A stretch of 64,000 nt of DNA from NCBI GenBank assembly GCA_033485155.1, contig JAWQJJ010000003.1, forward strand, positions 124,001 through 188,000, written 5' to 3'. The position numbers and the translations under genes are program-made. Shown one piece after another: positions 1-8,572 of the stretch (within the stretch, counting starts at the first letter, position 1; every line of letters begins with the position of its first letter). The notes below the pieces were generated by a model. It did no database searches. It was not told the DNA's origin and saw nothing but the letters and a program-made list of their open reading frames with translations. Source of the stretch: Methanomassiliicoccus sp. Its GTDB lineage: Archaea > Thermoplasmatota > Thermoplasmata > Methanomassiliicoccales > Methanomassiliicoccaceae.

Positions 1-1
1 G

Positions 2-340
2 GCTGTAGACTTCACCTTCATCGTCTACGCCTTCCTGATCGGCTGGAGCATCTTCGTCCTCATGGTCCTGGTCGAGTATCTGCTATATCGTCGGGAGTGG
101 GTAGCTAACGATTACCATCCCGTCACCTCGACCGAGGTGCAAGCGCTCAACAGGGAACAGAGGCTCATAGAGAAGGAGGAAAACAGGGCCAAGCGGGTGC
201 AGGTGGAGGGCCTTACCTACGCCGAGGTGGAAGCAGAGGAAGCGCCTGATGCGGAGGCCGATGTCGAGGAGGAGATCAGGCAGGAAATAGGGGAGGATGC
301 CCTCCGCTCGTCCAAGGCCGCGGTGAGAAAGACACCTTGA
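2..340 (+). CDS. Membrane protein with acidic tail, 5' end outside the window
   Basis: The reading frame is open from the first bases, so the N-terminus is cut off by the window edge. The visible part begins with a strongly hydrophobic stretch rich in F, I, V and L that spans a membrane once. It then runs into a basic RREW boundary and a charged, Glu-rich helical tail of about 70 residues, likely cytoplasmic by the positive-inside rule. I do not recognise the family. It could be a small subunit of a larger membrane complex encoded to the left. Confidence 0.6.
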   Translation, partial: AVDFTFIVYAFLIGWSIFVLMVLVEYLLYRREWVANDYHPVTSTEVQALNREQRLIEKEENRAKRVQVEGLTYAEVEAEEAPDAEADVEEEIRQEIGEDALRSSKAAVRKTP

Positions 341-382
341 ACTTCGAATAGGGAGCGTGGGAGGCCGGTGACGCGCTGATCG

Positions 383-871
383 TCACGGTTCGCTCGTGAT
401 ACGATTCACGAACGCCCCCACCCGCTTCTCCCACCCTTCCACCAGGGGCCCTTTCATGCTCTCCGGGTCGACGAACGCGGCCATCTCCGCCACCTTCACC
501 ATGCCCTTGGCCCGGAGTTGCTCGTCGATCATTGGCAGCGTGCGGCAGAGCTTCTGCAGCTCTTCCTCCGTTGGCATCCTCCCTGTCACCTTGTCCGGCC
601 TGGGCGCGCTCAAGGTGGCGAAGACCGCATACCGCGTCCCGGGAGGCAGGGTCAACCGCTTGAGGAATCGAATGACATTACCGGGCGCCTTCCCGAAGTG
701 AGTGGGCGAACCGAGGATGTATAGCTCGGCGGGTAGCGGATCCTTTGGGCTCGCCTCGCTCATGTGATGCACGCTCACATCGTCGTTCCTAGCCACAAGC
801 AACCGCCTTATCTCCTCGGCCACCCTTGCCCCATTGCCGTACTTCGATCCATGATAGATCTCGACCCTCAT
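383..871 (-). CDS. Flavodoxin-domain protein
   Basis: A 162-residue single-domain protein of the usual flavodoxin length. The N-terminal beta strand (VEIYHGSKYGNGARVAEEI) carries a variant of the FMN phosphate-binding loop that follows strand 1 in flavodoxins, and ILGSPTHFGKAPGNVIRFL matches the second FMN loop. The first loop lacks the usual T/S-x-T-G-x-T spelling (here GSKYGNG), so FMN binding is probable but not certain. Flavodoxins carry one or two electrons between cytoplasmic redox enzymes; the partner is not visible here. It stands alone on the minus strand. Confidence 0.75.
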   Translation of the reverse strand: MRVEIYHGSKYGNGARVAEEIRRLLVARNDDVSVHHMSEASPKDPLPAELYILGSPTHFGKAPGNVIRFLKRLTLPPGTRYAVFATLSAPRPDKVTGRMPTEEELQKLCRTLPMIDEQLRAKGMVKVAEMAAFVDPESMKGPLVEGWEKRVGAFVNRITSEP

Positions 872-1009
872 CCTTGAACCCCGATGATGATTGTCGTCAG
901 CGGTTTATCCAAGTTGGGGCCATCGGTCGAGGGCGTCGACGCGGTGCAGGGACCAGGCGCGGCTTGGTGGTCGCATCCTGCCTTGAAGTAATGTTAAGGC
1001 CGCGGCCCC

Positions 1010-1693
1010 TCAGTCCTCGGCTTCCATCTTTTCTGCCGACTCGATGCACTTCGAGAGGATGGCATAGGCCTGCATCATGTCGTCCTCGCTGACGATGAAA
1101 ATGGTGTCGGTGAACACGCTGACCGACTCGAGAACATTGATGCCCCCGTCCGCGAGGTTATTGGCCAGGAAAGCGAACACGCCGCTGGTCTCGGCGATGC
1201 GCTCCGGGGAGCGGACCGATATCTCCACCAGCCCCATGCGGATCTTGACCACGTTCTCCTGCCCCACCGCGTTGACGACCTCGTTCTTGAGCTTCTCGTC
1301 GGCGATGATGGTTATGGCATGGGTTCCCTGGATGACCTGCATGATGGACTTGTCGTTGAACAGCTTCTTGAGGACCGCCTCAAGACGGTGAAGGACCGTC
1401 CAATCGTTCTTGGCAGTGATGATGGCGATCTTCGTCTTAAGTTCCAAGCGGGAGTTGCGCAGTACCCTGAGGATCTCTTTCTCATGGTCCTGCCTTCCGA
1501 GCTTCACCGCGTAACGGCGACAGGCGATCATTACCGCCTCCTCGTTGGCGATGGAGAGATCCTTCATGATCAGCCTCGCCAGGGAAGAATAGTTGATAAG
1601 ATCCTTGGAAATGCAGTCCTTAATGCTGGGATGAGCATCAATATAGATTCGGGTGCGCTCGGCGATGCTCTCCTTGGGCATTTCCTTTTTCAT
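1010..1693 (-). CDS. ACT-domain regulatory protein
   Basis: A 227-residue cytoplasmic protein. The N-terminal 80 residues are helical and include a pattern (YSSLARLIMKDL, then EEAVMIACRRYA) that could form a DNA-binding or dimerising helical unit. The C-terminal half looks like paired ACT modules: a strand with ISVRSPERIAETSGVFAFL, then the loop LADGGINVLES and a final strand TIFIVSEDD. That order matches the ACT repeats of aspartate kinases and amino-acid-sensing regulators. A ligand-sensing regulator is therefore likely, with amino acids the usual ligands; the closeness to the arginine genes is suggestive only. A TATA-like box lies about 30 bases before the start. Confidence 0.6.
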   Translation of the reverse strand: MKKEMPKESIAERTRIYIDAHPSIKDCISKDLINYSSLARLIMKDLSIANEEAVMIACRRYAVKLGRQDHEKEILRVLRNSRLELKTKIAIITAKNDWTVLHRLEAVLKKLFNDKSIMQVIQGTHAITIIADEKLKNEVVNAVGQENVVKIRMGLVEISVRSPERIAETSGVFAFLANNLADGGINVLESVSVFTDTIFIVSEDDMMQAYAILSKCIESAEKMEAED

Positions 1694-1717
1694 GAAATCG
1701 AGCTGATAGCGGAATAC

Positions 1718-1732
1718 AGTATAATAATTTTG
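1718..1732 (-). promoter_or_regulatory. TATA-like box for the ACT-domain gene
   Basis: On the minus strand this reads as an A/T-only core (AAAATTATTATACT) in otherwise GC-rich DNA. It is centred about 31 bases before the ATG at 1693, so transcription would start a few bases ahead of the gene. Confidence 0.45.
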
Positions 1733-1928
1733 AGCGAAGTATCACTCAACGACCATTGGGGCAGCATGGTCCGACTCTCGGCCTCATGACCAGATGGCCG
1801 GTCGCGAATCTGCCGGTCCAAGCTTGGTCTTCCATGTGCCCGCTGTTTCCTCCTCGCTCGGCCAGGTGAAGGAGGAAGGGTGCCAACGGCCAGCGTTCGT
1901 TATCAGGTTTGAATATCTGCTCACTTAG

Positions 1929-1937
1929 ATATATTAT
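1929..1937 (+). promoter_or_regulatory. TATA box for the receiver gene
   Basis: The core TATATTA is centred about 26 bases before the GTG at 1959. That is the spacing expected for an archaeal transcript that starts at or next to the start codon (leaderless). Confidence 0.5.
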
Positions 1938-1958
1938 GGCAGTGCCCAATGACGGCTC

Positions 1959-2393
1959 GTGAGCGTGCACAGCGTACTGCTGGTCGAGGACGACATCGCC
2001 TTCGCCCGCTTTCTCATCGGGTCGTTCCGGGACGTTGACCCGAAGATCGACGTCTTTCATGTCAACAACGGTTATGCTGCTCTGTCGGTGATCAACAGCG
2101 GCTATCGTCCCGACCTGATCCTGTGCGAGGATCATATGCCTCGAATGAGCTGTGGCGAGCTGATGAGTAATGTGAGGACCAGCCCCTTGTACCAATCAGT
2201 CCCCTTCGTCATGCTTACCTCGTCGTTCACCGACGACTTACCTCCTGTCCCTGGTCGGATGCCCATCGACATGAAGGTCCCTCGCCCCAGCAACTACCGG
2301 GAGGCTTTGGCCCTGGTGAGCCAGGTCCTGGCTCCGCCCCCCCAGGAGGACCACAACGCCAAGGAAGAGCAGACGGTCGCCCCAGCGTGGTGA
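1959..2393 (+). CDS. Orphan degenerate response-regulator receiver
   Basis: A 144-residue CheY-like receiver domain with no output domain and a GTG start. The acidic pair (E10, D11, D12) and the conserved Thr of the VMLTSS strand are present. The phosphoacceptor strand reads PDLILCEDHMP, which puts Glu57 where the Asp is normally found, with an Asp directly after it. The conserved Lys of the K-P motif seems to be Arg in VPRPSN. Glu at this site often mimics the phosphorylated state, so the protein may be constitutively active or signal without a kinase. No histidine kinase lies beside it. A Pro/Ala/Glu-rich tail of about 20 residues follows the domain. Confidence 0.75.
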   Translation: MSVHSVLLVEDDIAFARFLIGSFRDVDPKIDVFHVNNGYAALSVINSGYRPDLILCEDHMPRMSCGELMSNVRTSPLYQSVPFVMLTSSFTDDLPPVPGRMPIDMKVPRPSNYREALALVSQVLAPPPQEDHNAKEEQTVAPAW

Positions 2394-2405
2394 TGGCTCT
2401 AGTGA

Positions 2406-2678
2406 CTATAGGCGGAGAAGGAGGTAGGCGATGATGGCGATGTGGAGCACCGCGAACGCGTAGACTAGATAGAACTTCAGCTTCCTGGTCTTGTGATGGA
2501 AGAGCTTCATCGCCCCCACCGCCCCGAAGGGGGCTATCAGGGCGATGAGAAGCAGGGTGCTCTCCGGTATCCTCCTCAGCCTCCTGATCGCCGCCCTCTT
2601 GTCCAGGTAGTACACGACGAACGAGGCCAGGTTCATCATGAGATAAATCCCCAGGAGCACCGCAGTGGTTGATACCAT
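2406..2678 (-). CDS. DUF1294-type small membrane protein
   Basis: A 90-residue protein with a membrane segment at each end: one before the conserved YYLDKRAA motif and one at the extreme C-terminus (VYAFAVLHIAIIAYLLL). Between them lie RRIPESTLLLIALI, a PFGAVGAMKLFHHKTRK segment and FYLVY. That order of YxxDKxxA, RIPE and HKTRKxxF is the signature of the DUF1294 family. Its function is unknown. It is encoded just downstream of argD's stop on the same strand but upstream in transcription order, so it may be co-transcribed only by chance. Confidence 0.8.
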   Translation of the reverse strand: MVSTTAVLLGIYLMMNLASFVVYYLDKRAAIRRLRRIPESTLLLIALIAPFGAVGAMKLFHHKTRKLKFYLVYAFAVLHIAIIAYLLLRL

Positions 2679-2696
2679 ATCGATCGCCCCCTCCGC

Positions 2697-3875
2697 TCAG
2701 GCTCCCAGGTATCCCCTGAGGGTGTTGTTCAGCTCCTGCACCGAGCCGTCGCTGACGATCAACGGGGGCACCATCCGGACAACCCGCCCACCGCACACGT
2801 TGACCAGAATGCCGGCGTTCAGGGCATATTCCTGGAACTTCCTGGCTTCCTCGCCCATGTCCAGCCCGATCATCAGTCCCTGACCGCGAACCTCGGCAAC
2901 CTTGCTTCCGTGGACAGCGATGGTCCTCAGTTCCTGGGCCCATTTCGCGCCCAGCTCAGCGGAGCGCTCGACCAGCCGGTCGCGCTTCATGACCTCGATG
3001 ACCGTCCTGGCGGTGGCGCAGGAGAGAGGGTTTCCGCCGAAGGTGGTGCCGTGGGTGCCCGGCTTGAAGGTGGCGGCGATTTCCCTGGTGCTCACGCAGG
3101 CCCCGATGGGGACGCCGCTGCCGAGAGCCTTGGCCAGGGTCATGATGTCCGGCACTACGCCATAATGCTGGAATCCGAACCACTTGCCGGTGCGTCCCAT
3201 GCCCGTCTGGACCTCATCCATGATAAGCAGCGCACCCCGCTCGTCGCACAGATCCCTGGCGGTGCGCACGAACTCCTCGCCCGCCGGGATGATCCCTCCC
3301 TCCCCCTGGATGGGCTCGAAAATCACCGCTGCGGTGTCCCTGGTAATCGCAACCTTAAGCTGCTCGACGCTCCCATAATCGATGAAATCGAAGGCCTTGG
3401 ACAGCAGGGGCTCGAACCCCGAATGGTATTTGGGCTGGCCCGTGGCCGATAGGGTCACCGAGGTCCGGCCGTGGAATGAGTTCCTGGTGGACAACACCCG
3501 GCTCCGGCCGGTGGCCTTCACCGCCAGCTTGAGGGCGGCCTCGTTGGCCTCGGCCCCGCTGTTGCAGAACATGGTCGCCCCCAGAGGGGACGGCAGGATG
3601 CTCGCCAGCGCCTCAGCGGCCAAGGCCTGCTCCTTAACCAGGTATAGGTTGGAGACGTGAATAAGGCGGGTGGCTTGCTCGCATATCGTCCTGACGACGT
3701 CAGGGTGAGAGTATCCGAGAGAGTTGACCGCGATCCCGGCCACCAGGTCAATGTACCTCCGCCCCGATAGGTCGTAGAGGTATTCCCTCTCCCCATGGTC
3801 GAAGCATAGATCTTGGCGTCCGTAGTTTTGAAACAGGAACTGGTGGTCCAGCTCCTTCACCTTTTCTTTGTTCAT
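2697..3875 (-). CDS. argD: Acetylornithine aminotransferase
   Basis: A class III PLP-dependent aminotransferase of 392 residues, the normal length. It converts N-acetylglutamate semialdehyde and glutamate to N-acetylornithine and 2-oxoglutarate in the cytoplasm. Visible motifs are [13 protein letters not shown] (about 104-116), FEPIQGEGG (about 187-194), [12 protein letters not shown] (220-231), the PLP-binding Lys249 in TLAKALGSG, and [10 protein letters not shown]. It is the last gene of the leftward argC-argJ-argB-argD cluster and starts 3 bases after argB ends. ArgD homologues in some archaea also act in lysine synthesis (LysJ), but no LysW-type carrier gene is nearby, so arginine is the better call. 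Confidence 0.93.
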   Translation of the reverse strand: MNKEKVKELDHQFLFQNYGRQDLCFDHGEREYLYDLSGRRYIDLVAGIAVNSLGYSHPDVVRTICEQATRLIHVSNLYLVKEQALAAEALASILPSPLGATMFCNSGAEANEAALKLAVKATGRSRVLSTRNSFHGRTSVTLSATGQPKYHSGFEPLLSKAFDFIDYGSVEQLKVAITRDTAAVIFEPIQGEGGIIPAGEEFVRTARDLCDERGALLIMDEVQTGMGRTGKWFGFQHYGVVPDIMTLAKALGSGVPIGACVSTREIAATFKPGTHGTTFGGNPLSCATARTVIEVMKRDRLVERSAELGAKWAQELRTIAVHGSKVAEVRGQGLMIGLDMGEEARKFQEYALNAGILVNVCGGRVVRMVPPLIVSDGSVQELNNTLRGYLGA

Positions 3876-3878
3876 TGT

Positions 3879-4715
3879 TCATCCCACCGTGATCTTGGTG
3901 CCGGTCTCCTCTTCCCTGATCAGCTTCCTGACCAGGGCGTGGGGATCCTTGCCGTTGAGCATGTATACGATCTTCACCCCGTTCTCGAGGGCGGTCCGGC
4001 AGGCGTCCACCTTGGGGATCATGCCCCCGGTGATGGTGCCTTCGGCGATCAGCATATCTATCTCCCGGAGGGTGATCGAACGGATGACCGACTCCTCCTT
4101 CAGTATGCCTGGCACATCGGTGACCAGCACCATTTCCCGAGCCCCTGCGGCCCGGGCCACGTGAGCGGCCACTGTGTCGGCGTTGACGTTGAACTCGTTA
4201 CCTTCGAGGTCGGCGCAGATGGGGTAGATCACCGGGACAGTATCTGCCGCTATGAGCTCCTCGAGCCGGGCAGGGTCTACGCTGGAAACGTCTCCAACGC
4301 GGTCCAGGTCTACCATGATCGAGCCGCCCAATCCATCGGGAACCTTGGTCGGAGGCATCTTGGAGGCGATGACCGAGGCTTCGCAGCCGGACATACCGGC
4401 AGCCTTGACCCCCGCCCGGGAGAGCGTCCGGACGATCTCCTGATTGATGCGCGCCAACACGTCGGCGGCCACCTTCAGGGCGGCAGCATCGGTCACCCGA
4501 AGGCCACCGATCTTCTGAACCTTGAGCCCCCGCTTCTCCATCTCCTGCGATATCTCGGGTCCGCCTCCGTGGACGATAATCGGGGCGAAGCGGGAGCCGA
4601 TGAGGGAAGCGATGTCCTCTCCGAACCGATAGAGGTCCCCCTCACCGCTGAGCGCATTGCCTCCGAACTTGACCAGTACGCGCCGCCTGGAGCCTTGATG
4701 ATCGCTCATCGCCAT
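3879..4715 (-). CDS. argB: Acetylglutamate kinase
   Basis: An amino-acid-kinase-fold enzyme of 278 residues that phosphorylates N-acetylglutamate with ATP, the second committed step of arginine synthesis. The N-terminal VKFGGNALSG loop and the VHGGGPEISQEMEKRGL segment bind phosphate and substrate. LVTDVPGIL and the ITGGMIPKVDAC segment match the nucleotide-binding half of the family. It lies between argJ and argD with gaps of only 2-3 bases, so the three genes are surely one transcript. Confidence 0.94.
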   Translation of the reverse strand: MAMSDHQGSRRRVLVKFGGNALSGEGDLYRFGEDIASLIGSRFAPIIVHGGGPEISQEMEKRGLKVQKIGGLRVTDAAALKVAADVLARINQEIVRTLSRAGVKAAGMSGCEASVIASKMPPTKVPDGLGGSIMVDLDRVGDVSSVDPARLEELIAADTVPVIYPICADLEGNEFNVNADTVAAHVARAAGAREMVLVTDVPGILKEESVIRSITLREIDMLIAEGTITGGMIPKVDACRTALENGVKIVYMLNGKDPHALVRKLIREEETGTKITVG

Positions 4716-4717
4716 CC

Positions 4718-5944
4718 CTAGGTAGTGTACTCGGCGTTGATCTTCACGTACTCATAAGTGAGGTCGCAACCCCACGCTTCGGCCTGGCCGTTGCCGACCC
4801 CGAGCTCCAGGTGCATGGTGATGTTATGGTCGGAGAGCAGCTTCCGGGCCTTGACCTCGACCTCGGAACAAGGCTTCACCTGAGGTACTCCACCCTCGAA
4901 CAGGACGACCTCGTCGCCCTTGCTTCCGATGGTCAGCCGCAGCTTGTCGATATCGAACTCGCTGCCCGAATTGCCCAGCGCGGCGAGCACACGGCCGAAG
5001 TTGGGGTCCGCTCCGAAGATCGCGGTCTTCACCAGCGAGGAGGAGATGATCCACCGGCCGGTGGTACGGGCCTCGCGGTCGTTCTTGGCTCCGGTGACCT
5101 TAAGCTCAATTAGCTTGGTGGCACCCTCACCATCCAGCACGACCTGCTTGGCGAGGGACTGCAGCACGTACAGCACTCCGCTCCAGAACTCGGGGTTGTC
5201 ATCGACCGGCTTGCCTCCCGCGGCACCGTTGGCCATGAACACCGAGATATCGTTAGTGCTCTGGTCACCGTCGACGTTGATCATGTTAAAGCTCTTGTTA
5301 ATGCATTCCTGCCACTTCCACTCCGGGGCCTTGATCAGCACCGCATCGGAGGTGATGAAGCTGAGGGTGGTGGCGTGCTTGGTCTTCATGGACGGAGAGA
5401 TCATGCCCGAGCCTTTGGCCATCCCAGCGATGGTGACCACGGTGCCATCCTTGAGGGTGATCTGGCAGGCAGCCTCCTTGATCGTCTTGTCCGTGGTCAG
5501 GATGGCCATGTTGGCGCGGTGGTCAAACTCCCGGCCGGAGCCGAGCTGCTTGGCGATGCTCTCAATCCCCGGGATCATGCGGTCCATGGGCAGGAAGCGC
5601 CCGATGACACCAGTGGACGCCACCCCTACGTGCAGTGGGTCGAGGCCCAGCGCCTTGGCCGCGGCCTCGGACATGCTGATGGCATCCCTCATCCCCTGGG
5701 GTCCGGTGATGGCATTGGCGTTGCCGCTGTTCACCACGAACGCCTGCAGCCTGTCGCTGTGGCGCTGGATCATGAGCTCTACCGGAGCGGCGCGCATCTT
5801 GTTCTGCGTATAGGCACAGGTGGCGATGGCCGGCCTGTCAGAGTATATCATCGCCAGGTCCAGCCTTTCCTTCTTGATACCGCAGTGTATGCCTGTCGCC
5901 TTGAAGCCCTTGGGGGTGGTGACCCCGCCATCGATGGTGTTCAT
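4718..5944 (-). CDS. argJ: Bifunctional ornithine acetyltransferase / N-acetylglutamate synthase
   Basis: A 408-residue ArgJ-family protein. It transfers acetyl from N-acetylornithine to glutamate, which recycles the acetyl group, so no separate ArgA or ArgE is needed. The proenzyme cleaves itself before a Thr that becomes the nucleophile. Here the KGSGMI motif (177-182) is followed by an Ala191-Thr192 pair in HATTLSFITSDA that fits this site. Compared with the usual spacing there are about four extra residues (Lys187-His190) between the KGSGMI loop and the cleavage Thr. It sits 3 bases after argC and 2 before argB. Whether it also takes acetyl-CoA (bifunctional form) cannot be told from the sequence. 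Confidence 0.92.
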   Translation of the reverse strand: MNTIDGGVTTPKGFKATGIHCGIKKERLDLAMIYSDRPAIATCAYTQNKMRAAPVELMIQRHSDRLQAFVVNSGNANAITGPQGMRDAISMSEAAAKALGLDPLHVGVASTGVIGRFLPMDRMIPGIESIAKQLGSGREFDHRANMAILTTDKTIKEAACQITLKDGTVVTIAGMAKGSGMISPSMKTKHATTLSFITSDAVLIKAPEWKWQECINKSFNMINVDGDQSTNDISVFMANGAAGGKPVDDNPEFWSGVLYVLQSLAKQVVLDGEGATKLIELKVTGAKNDREARTTGRWIISSSLVKTAIFGADPNFGRVLAALGNSGSEFDIDKLRLTIGSKGDEVVLFEGGVPQVKPCSEVEVKARKLLSDHNITMHLELGVGNGQAEAWGCDLTYEYVKINAEYTT

Positions 5945-5947
5945 CTC

Positions 5948-6967
5948 TTACACTCCTAGTCCGGGGAAATCGAGACCGACGGTCTCGTCCATTTTGAACA
6001 TGATGTTGGCGTTCTGCACAGCCTGGCCGGCCGCTCCCTTCACCAGGTTATCCAGTGCTCCCATGACCACGACCGTATCGGCGTCCGCCGTCTCCACCCC
6101 GACCTCGGCGAAGTTCGAACCCACCGTGGAGGGTATCGACGGCACCGCCACCCGGCGGACGAACCGCCGACCGGCGTAGTACGAATCGTAGATCGCCTGC
6201 AATTCGTTCTTGCTCTTATCCTTTTTCAAAACAACGTAGCTCGTGGTGAGCATGCCGCGCACTATGGGCAGCAGGTGGGGGGTGAAGACTACGCCGTTAC
6301 CAGTGCCCGATACAGCATCAAGAGCCATCTTTATCTCGGGAGTGTGACGATGCCCGACGATCTTATAGGGGGTGATCGACGAGCCGCAGGCAGGATGGTG
6401 GGTCGCCTTGCTCGGCTCTGCGCCCGCTCCCGAGGTCCCGCTCTTGGCATCGATGATCACCCGGTCCTCGACCAGCCCCGCGGCCAACAGGGGCGCGAGG
6501 GAGAGGACCGCACAGGTGGGGTAGCACCCCGGGTTGGCCACGAGGTCGGCACGGGCAATGTCTTCGCGGTACAGCTCCGTCATGCCATACACTGCCTTGG
6601 CCAAGCCGTCGAGGTCCTTGTGGGGATGCCCGTACCACTTCTCGTAAACAGCGGGGTCTCCCAGGCGGTAGTCCCCACTGAGGTCGATGACCTTGATACC
6701 CCTGGAAAGCAAGCTAGGAGCGATGCCCATGGACGCGCCGTGAGGGGTGGCCAGGAACGCCAAGTCCACGTCGGCGTCGGCATCCAGTTGAGCCTCGAAA
6801 GTCAAATCGGTGAACCCATTCAAGGAGGGCAATATCTTGGCCACTGGGGTTCCCGCGTTCTGCCTGGAAGTCATAGCCACCAAATTCATCTCAGGATGGC
6901 GGCACAGAATGCGTGCCAGTTCGCTTCCGGTATAGCCGGACCCTCCAACGATAGCTGCTTTGATCAT
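5948..6967 (-). CDS. argC: N-acetyl-gamma-glutamyl-phosphate reductase
   Basis: ArgC reduces N-acetylglutamyl phosphate to the semialdehyde with NADPH. The chosen ATG at 6967 gives a protein starting MIKAAIVGGSGYTGSEL, the typical N-terminal Rossmann loop, and has a GAGG motif about 10 bases upstream. An earlier in-frame start at 7018 would add 17 unrelated residues. The catalytic Cys is in NPGCYPTCAVLSL, the family signature. The length of 339 residues is normal. It is the first gene of the leftward arginine operon. Confidence 0.93.
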   Translation of the reverse strand: MIKAAIVGGSGYTGSELARILCRHPEMNLVAMTSRQNAGTPVAKILPSLNGFTDLTFEAQLDADADVDLAFLATPHGASMGIAPSLLSRGIKVIDLSGDYRLGDPAVYEKWYGHPHKDLDGLAKAVYGMTELYREDIARADLVANPGCYPTCAVLSLAPLLAAGLVEDRVIIDAKSGTSGAGAEPSKATHHPACGSSITPYKIVGHRHTPEIKMALDAVSGTGNGVVFTPHLLPIVRGMLTTSYVVLKKDKSKNELQAIYDSYYAGRRFVRRVAVPSIPSTVGSNFAEVGVETADADTVVVMGALDNLVKGAAGQAVQNANIMFKMDETVGLDFPGLGV

Positions 6968-6999
6968 CCCAGGGTTCCTCGTTCCACGTTTTAGGGCCG

Positions 7000-7023
7000 T
7001 TGATAAAAAGGTGCGCATATTAA
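7000..7023 (-). promoter_or_regulatory. Promoter region of the argCJBD operon
   Basis: On the minus strand two A/T-rich cores occur here, CTTTTTATC and CTTAATATG, about 38 and 51 bases before the argC ATG. Either could be the TATA box. The 150-base stretch up to argG has no gene and must hold the control of both arginine transcripts. I see no clear repeated operator in it. Confidence 0.35.
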
Positions 7024-7150
7024 GGATGATGACCCAAATGCGACAATCGAGTCCTCACCTGTAACAGAAGGGACTATCTGGCCACTAGCTTTTCCTGCAT
7101 GTCCCGAGAGAGACTACAGGGGGGCTGTTTGTCGGAGTTCGTTCATCAAT

Positions 7151-7160
7151 CCTATATAAT
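7151..7160 (+). promoter_or_regulatory. TATA box of argGH
   Basis: CCTATATAAT is a good archaeal TATA core in a GC-rich setting. Transcription about 25 bases downstream would begin near 7180, just before the ATG at 7188 and after the alternative GTG at 7170. This is why the ATG was chosen. Confidence 0.6.
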
Positions 7161-7187
7161 CAGGGCCTGGTGGACAGCCCGATAGTA

Positions 7188-8489
7188 ATGGTATCCAGCA
7201 AGAAGAAGGACGTCGTCCCCAAACCTGGCAGGAAGAAGGTCGTGCTCGCATACTCCGGCGGCCTGGACACATCGGTGGCCATCCGCTGGCTCCAAGATAA
7301 CTATGACCTTGATGTGGTGGCCGTCTCCATCGACGTGGGACAGCCGGGGGATATGGAGAAGAACATCGGCAGGGCTAAGACCATCGGTGCGGTCGCCGCC
7401 TACGCCGTCGACGCCCGTGAAGAGTTCGCCGAGGGCTATGTCTGGCCTTCCCTCAAGGCCAACGCCCTGTATCAGGGCATCTATCCGCTCTCCACCGCCA
7501 TCGCCAGGCCGCTCATTGCCAAGATCCTGGTCGACGTCGCCCAAAAGGAAGGGGCGGACTACATCGCCCACGGCTGCACCGCCAAGGGGAACGACCAGGT
7601 GCGCTTCGATGTCAGCATCGGAGCGCTGGCACCGAAGATCGGCATCATCGCCCCCATGCGGGAGTGGGTCATGACCCGCGAGGAGGAGATCGACTATGCC
7701 AAGAAGAATGACATCCCCATACCGGTGAAGAAGGCCTGCCCGTACTCCACCGACGAGAACCTGTGGGGCCGCAGCTGTGAGTGCGGGATCATCGAGGACG
7801 CGTCGAAGGAGCCGCCTGAGGATTCCCACGAGTGGACGGTATCCCCGCTCAAGGCCCCGGACAAGCCAGTATATGTGGACATCGCCTTTGAGAAGGGCAT
7901 ACCGGTCTCCGTCGACGGCCGCAAGCTCCCGCCGGTCGAGCTCATCATGAAGCTCAACCAGATGGCCGGGGAGAACGGCGTCGGCCGCATCGATCATGTC
8001 GAGGACCGTCTGGTTGGCATCAAGTCCAGGGAGACCTATGAGTGCCCGGCGGCCATCACCCTCATCAAGGCCCACCAGGCCCTGGAGGGCATGGTGCTTA
8101 CCAGGGACGTCCTCGCTTACAAGAAGGGAGTGGAGCAGCGCTTCTCCGAGCTGGCCTACGATGGCCTGTGGTTCTCTCCGCTGAGGGAGGCACTGGACGC
8201 CTTCGTGGAGAGCACCCAGAAGTATGTCACCGGCATGGTCACGGTAAAGCTCTACAAGGGAAACGTGGATGTCGTCGGGCGGGAGTCCCCCTTCTCGCTG
8301 TACAACGAGGGCCTGGCAACCTATGCCAAGGGCGACGAGTTCGATCACACCTCGGCTAAGGGATTCATCTACGTTTGGGGCCTGCCCCTGAAGACGGTGG
8401 CCTCGGCGCATAAGGCCAAGATGAAGGTAGTCGAGCAGGCGCCTCCCATCAAGGCGGCCAAGAAGGTCCAGCGCAAGAAGGCCACCTGA
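7188..8489 (+). CDS. argG: Argininosuccinate synthase
   Basis: ArgG joins citrulline and aspartate, using ATP, to make argininosuccinate. The N-terminal PP-loop signature AYSGGLDTS and the second signature GCTAKGNDQVRFD are both intact. The protein is about 433 residues, some 30-40 longer than typical archaeal ArgG. The extra length is a short basic leader (SSKKKDVVPKPGRKK) and a Lys/Ala-rich tail. The ATG at 7188 is preferred over the GTG at 7170 because of the TATA position. argH follows 83 bases later on the same strand. Confidence 0.95.
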   Translation: MVSSKKKDVVPKPGRKKVVLAYSGGLDTSVAIRWLQDNYDLDVVAVSIDVGQPGDMEKNIGRAKTIGAVAAYAVDAREEFAEGYVWPSLKANALYQGIYPLSTAIARPLIAKILVDVAQKEGADYIAHGCTAKGNDQVRFDVSIGALAPKIGIIAPMREWVMTREEEIDYAKKNDIPIPVKKACPYSTDENLWGRSCECGIIEDASKEPPEDSHEWTVSPLKAPDKPVYVDIAFEKGIPVSVDGRKLPPVELIMKLNQMAGENGVGRIDHVEDRLVGIKSRETYECPAAITLIKAHQALEGMVLTRDVLAYKKGVEQRFSELAYDGLWFSPLREALDAFVESTQKYVTGMVTVKLYKGNVDVVGRESPFSLYNEGLATYAKGDEFDHTSAKGFIYVWGLPLKTVASAHKAKMKVVEQAPPIKAAKKVQRKKAT

Positions 8490-8572
8490 GCCCAAACCCT
8501 TTCCACCCATTCCTTTTTCTAACGGGGGACGGTTCCAGGTTCGACGATGATGACTTACGAGGAGGAGCTATT

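Noticed and set aside
3813-4721. Long plus-strand frame opposite argB
   Set aside because: It is the mirror of a well-supported argB and has the Gly/Asp/His-rich composition of antisense frames; there is no SD motif or recognisable domain.
7152-8510. Minus-strand frame of about 450 residues opposite argG
   Set aside because: argG has full motifs on the other strand; the mirror frame is rich in Gly, Leu, Asp and Val with no domain.
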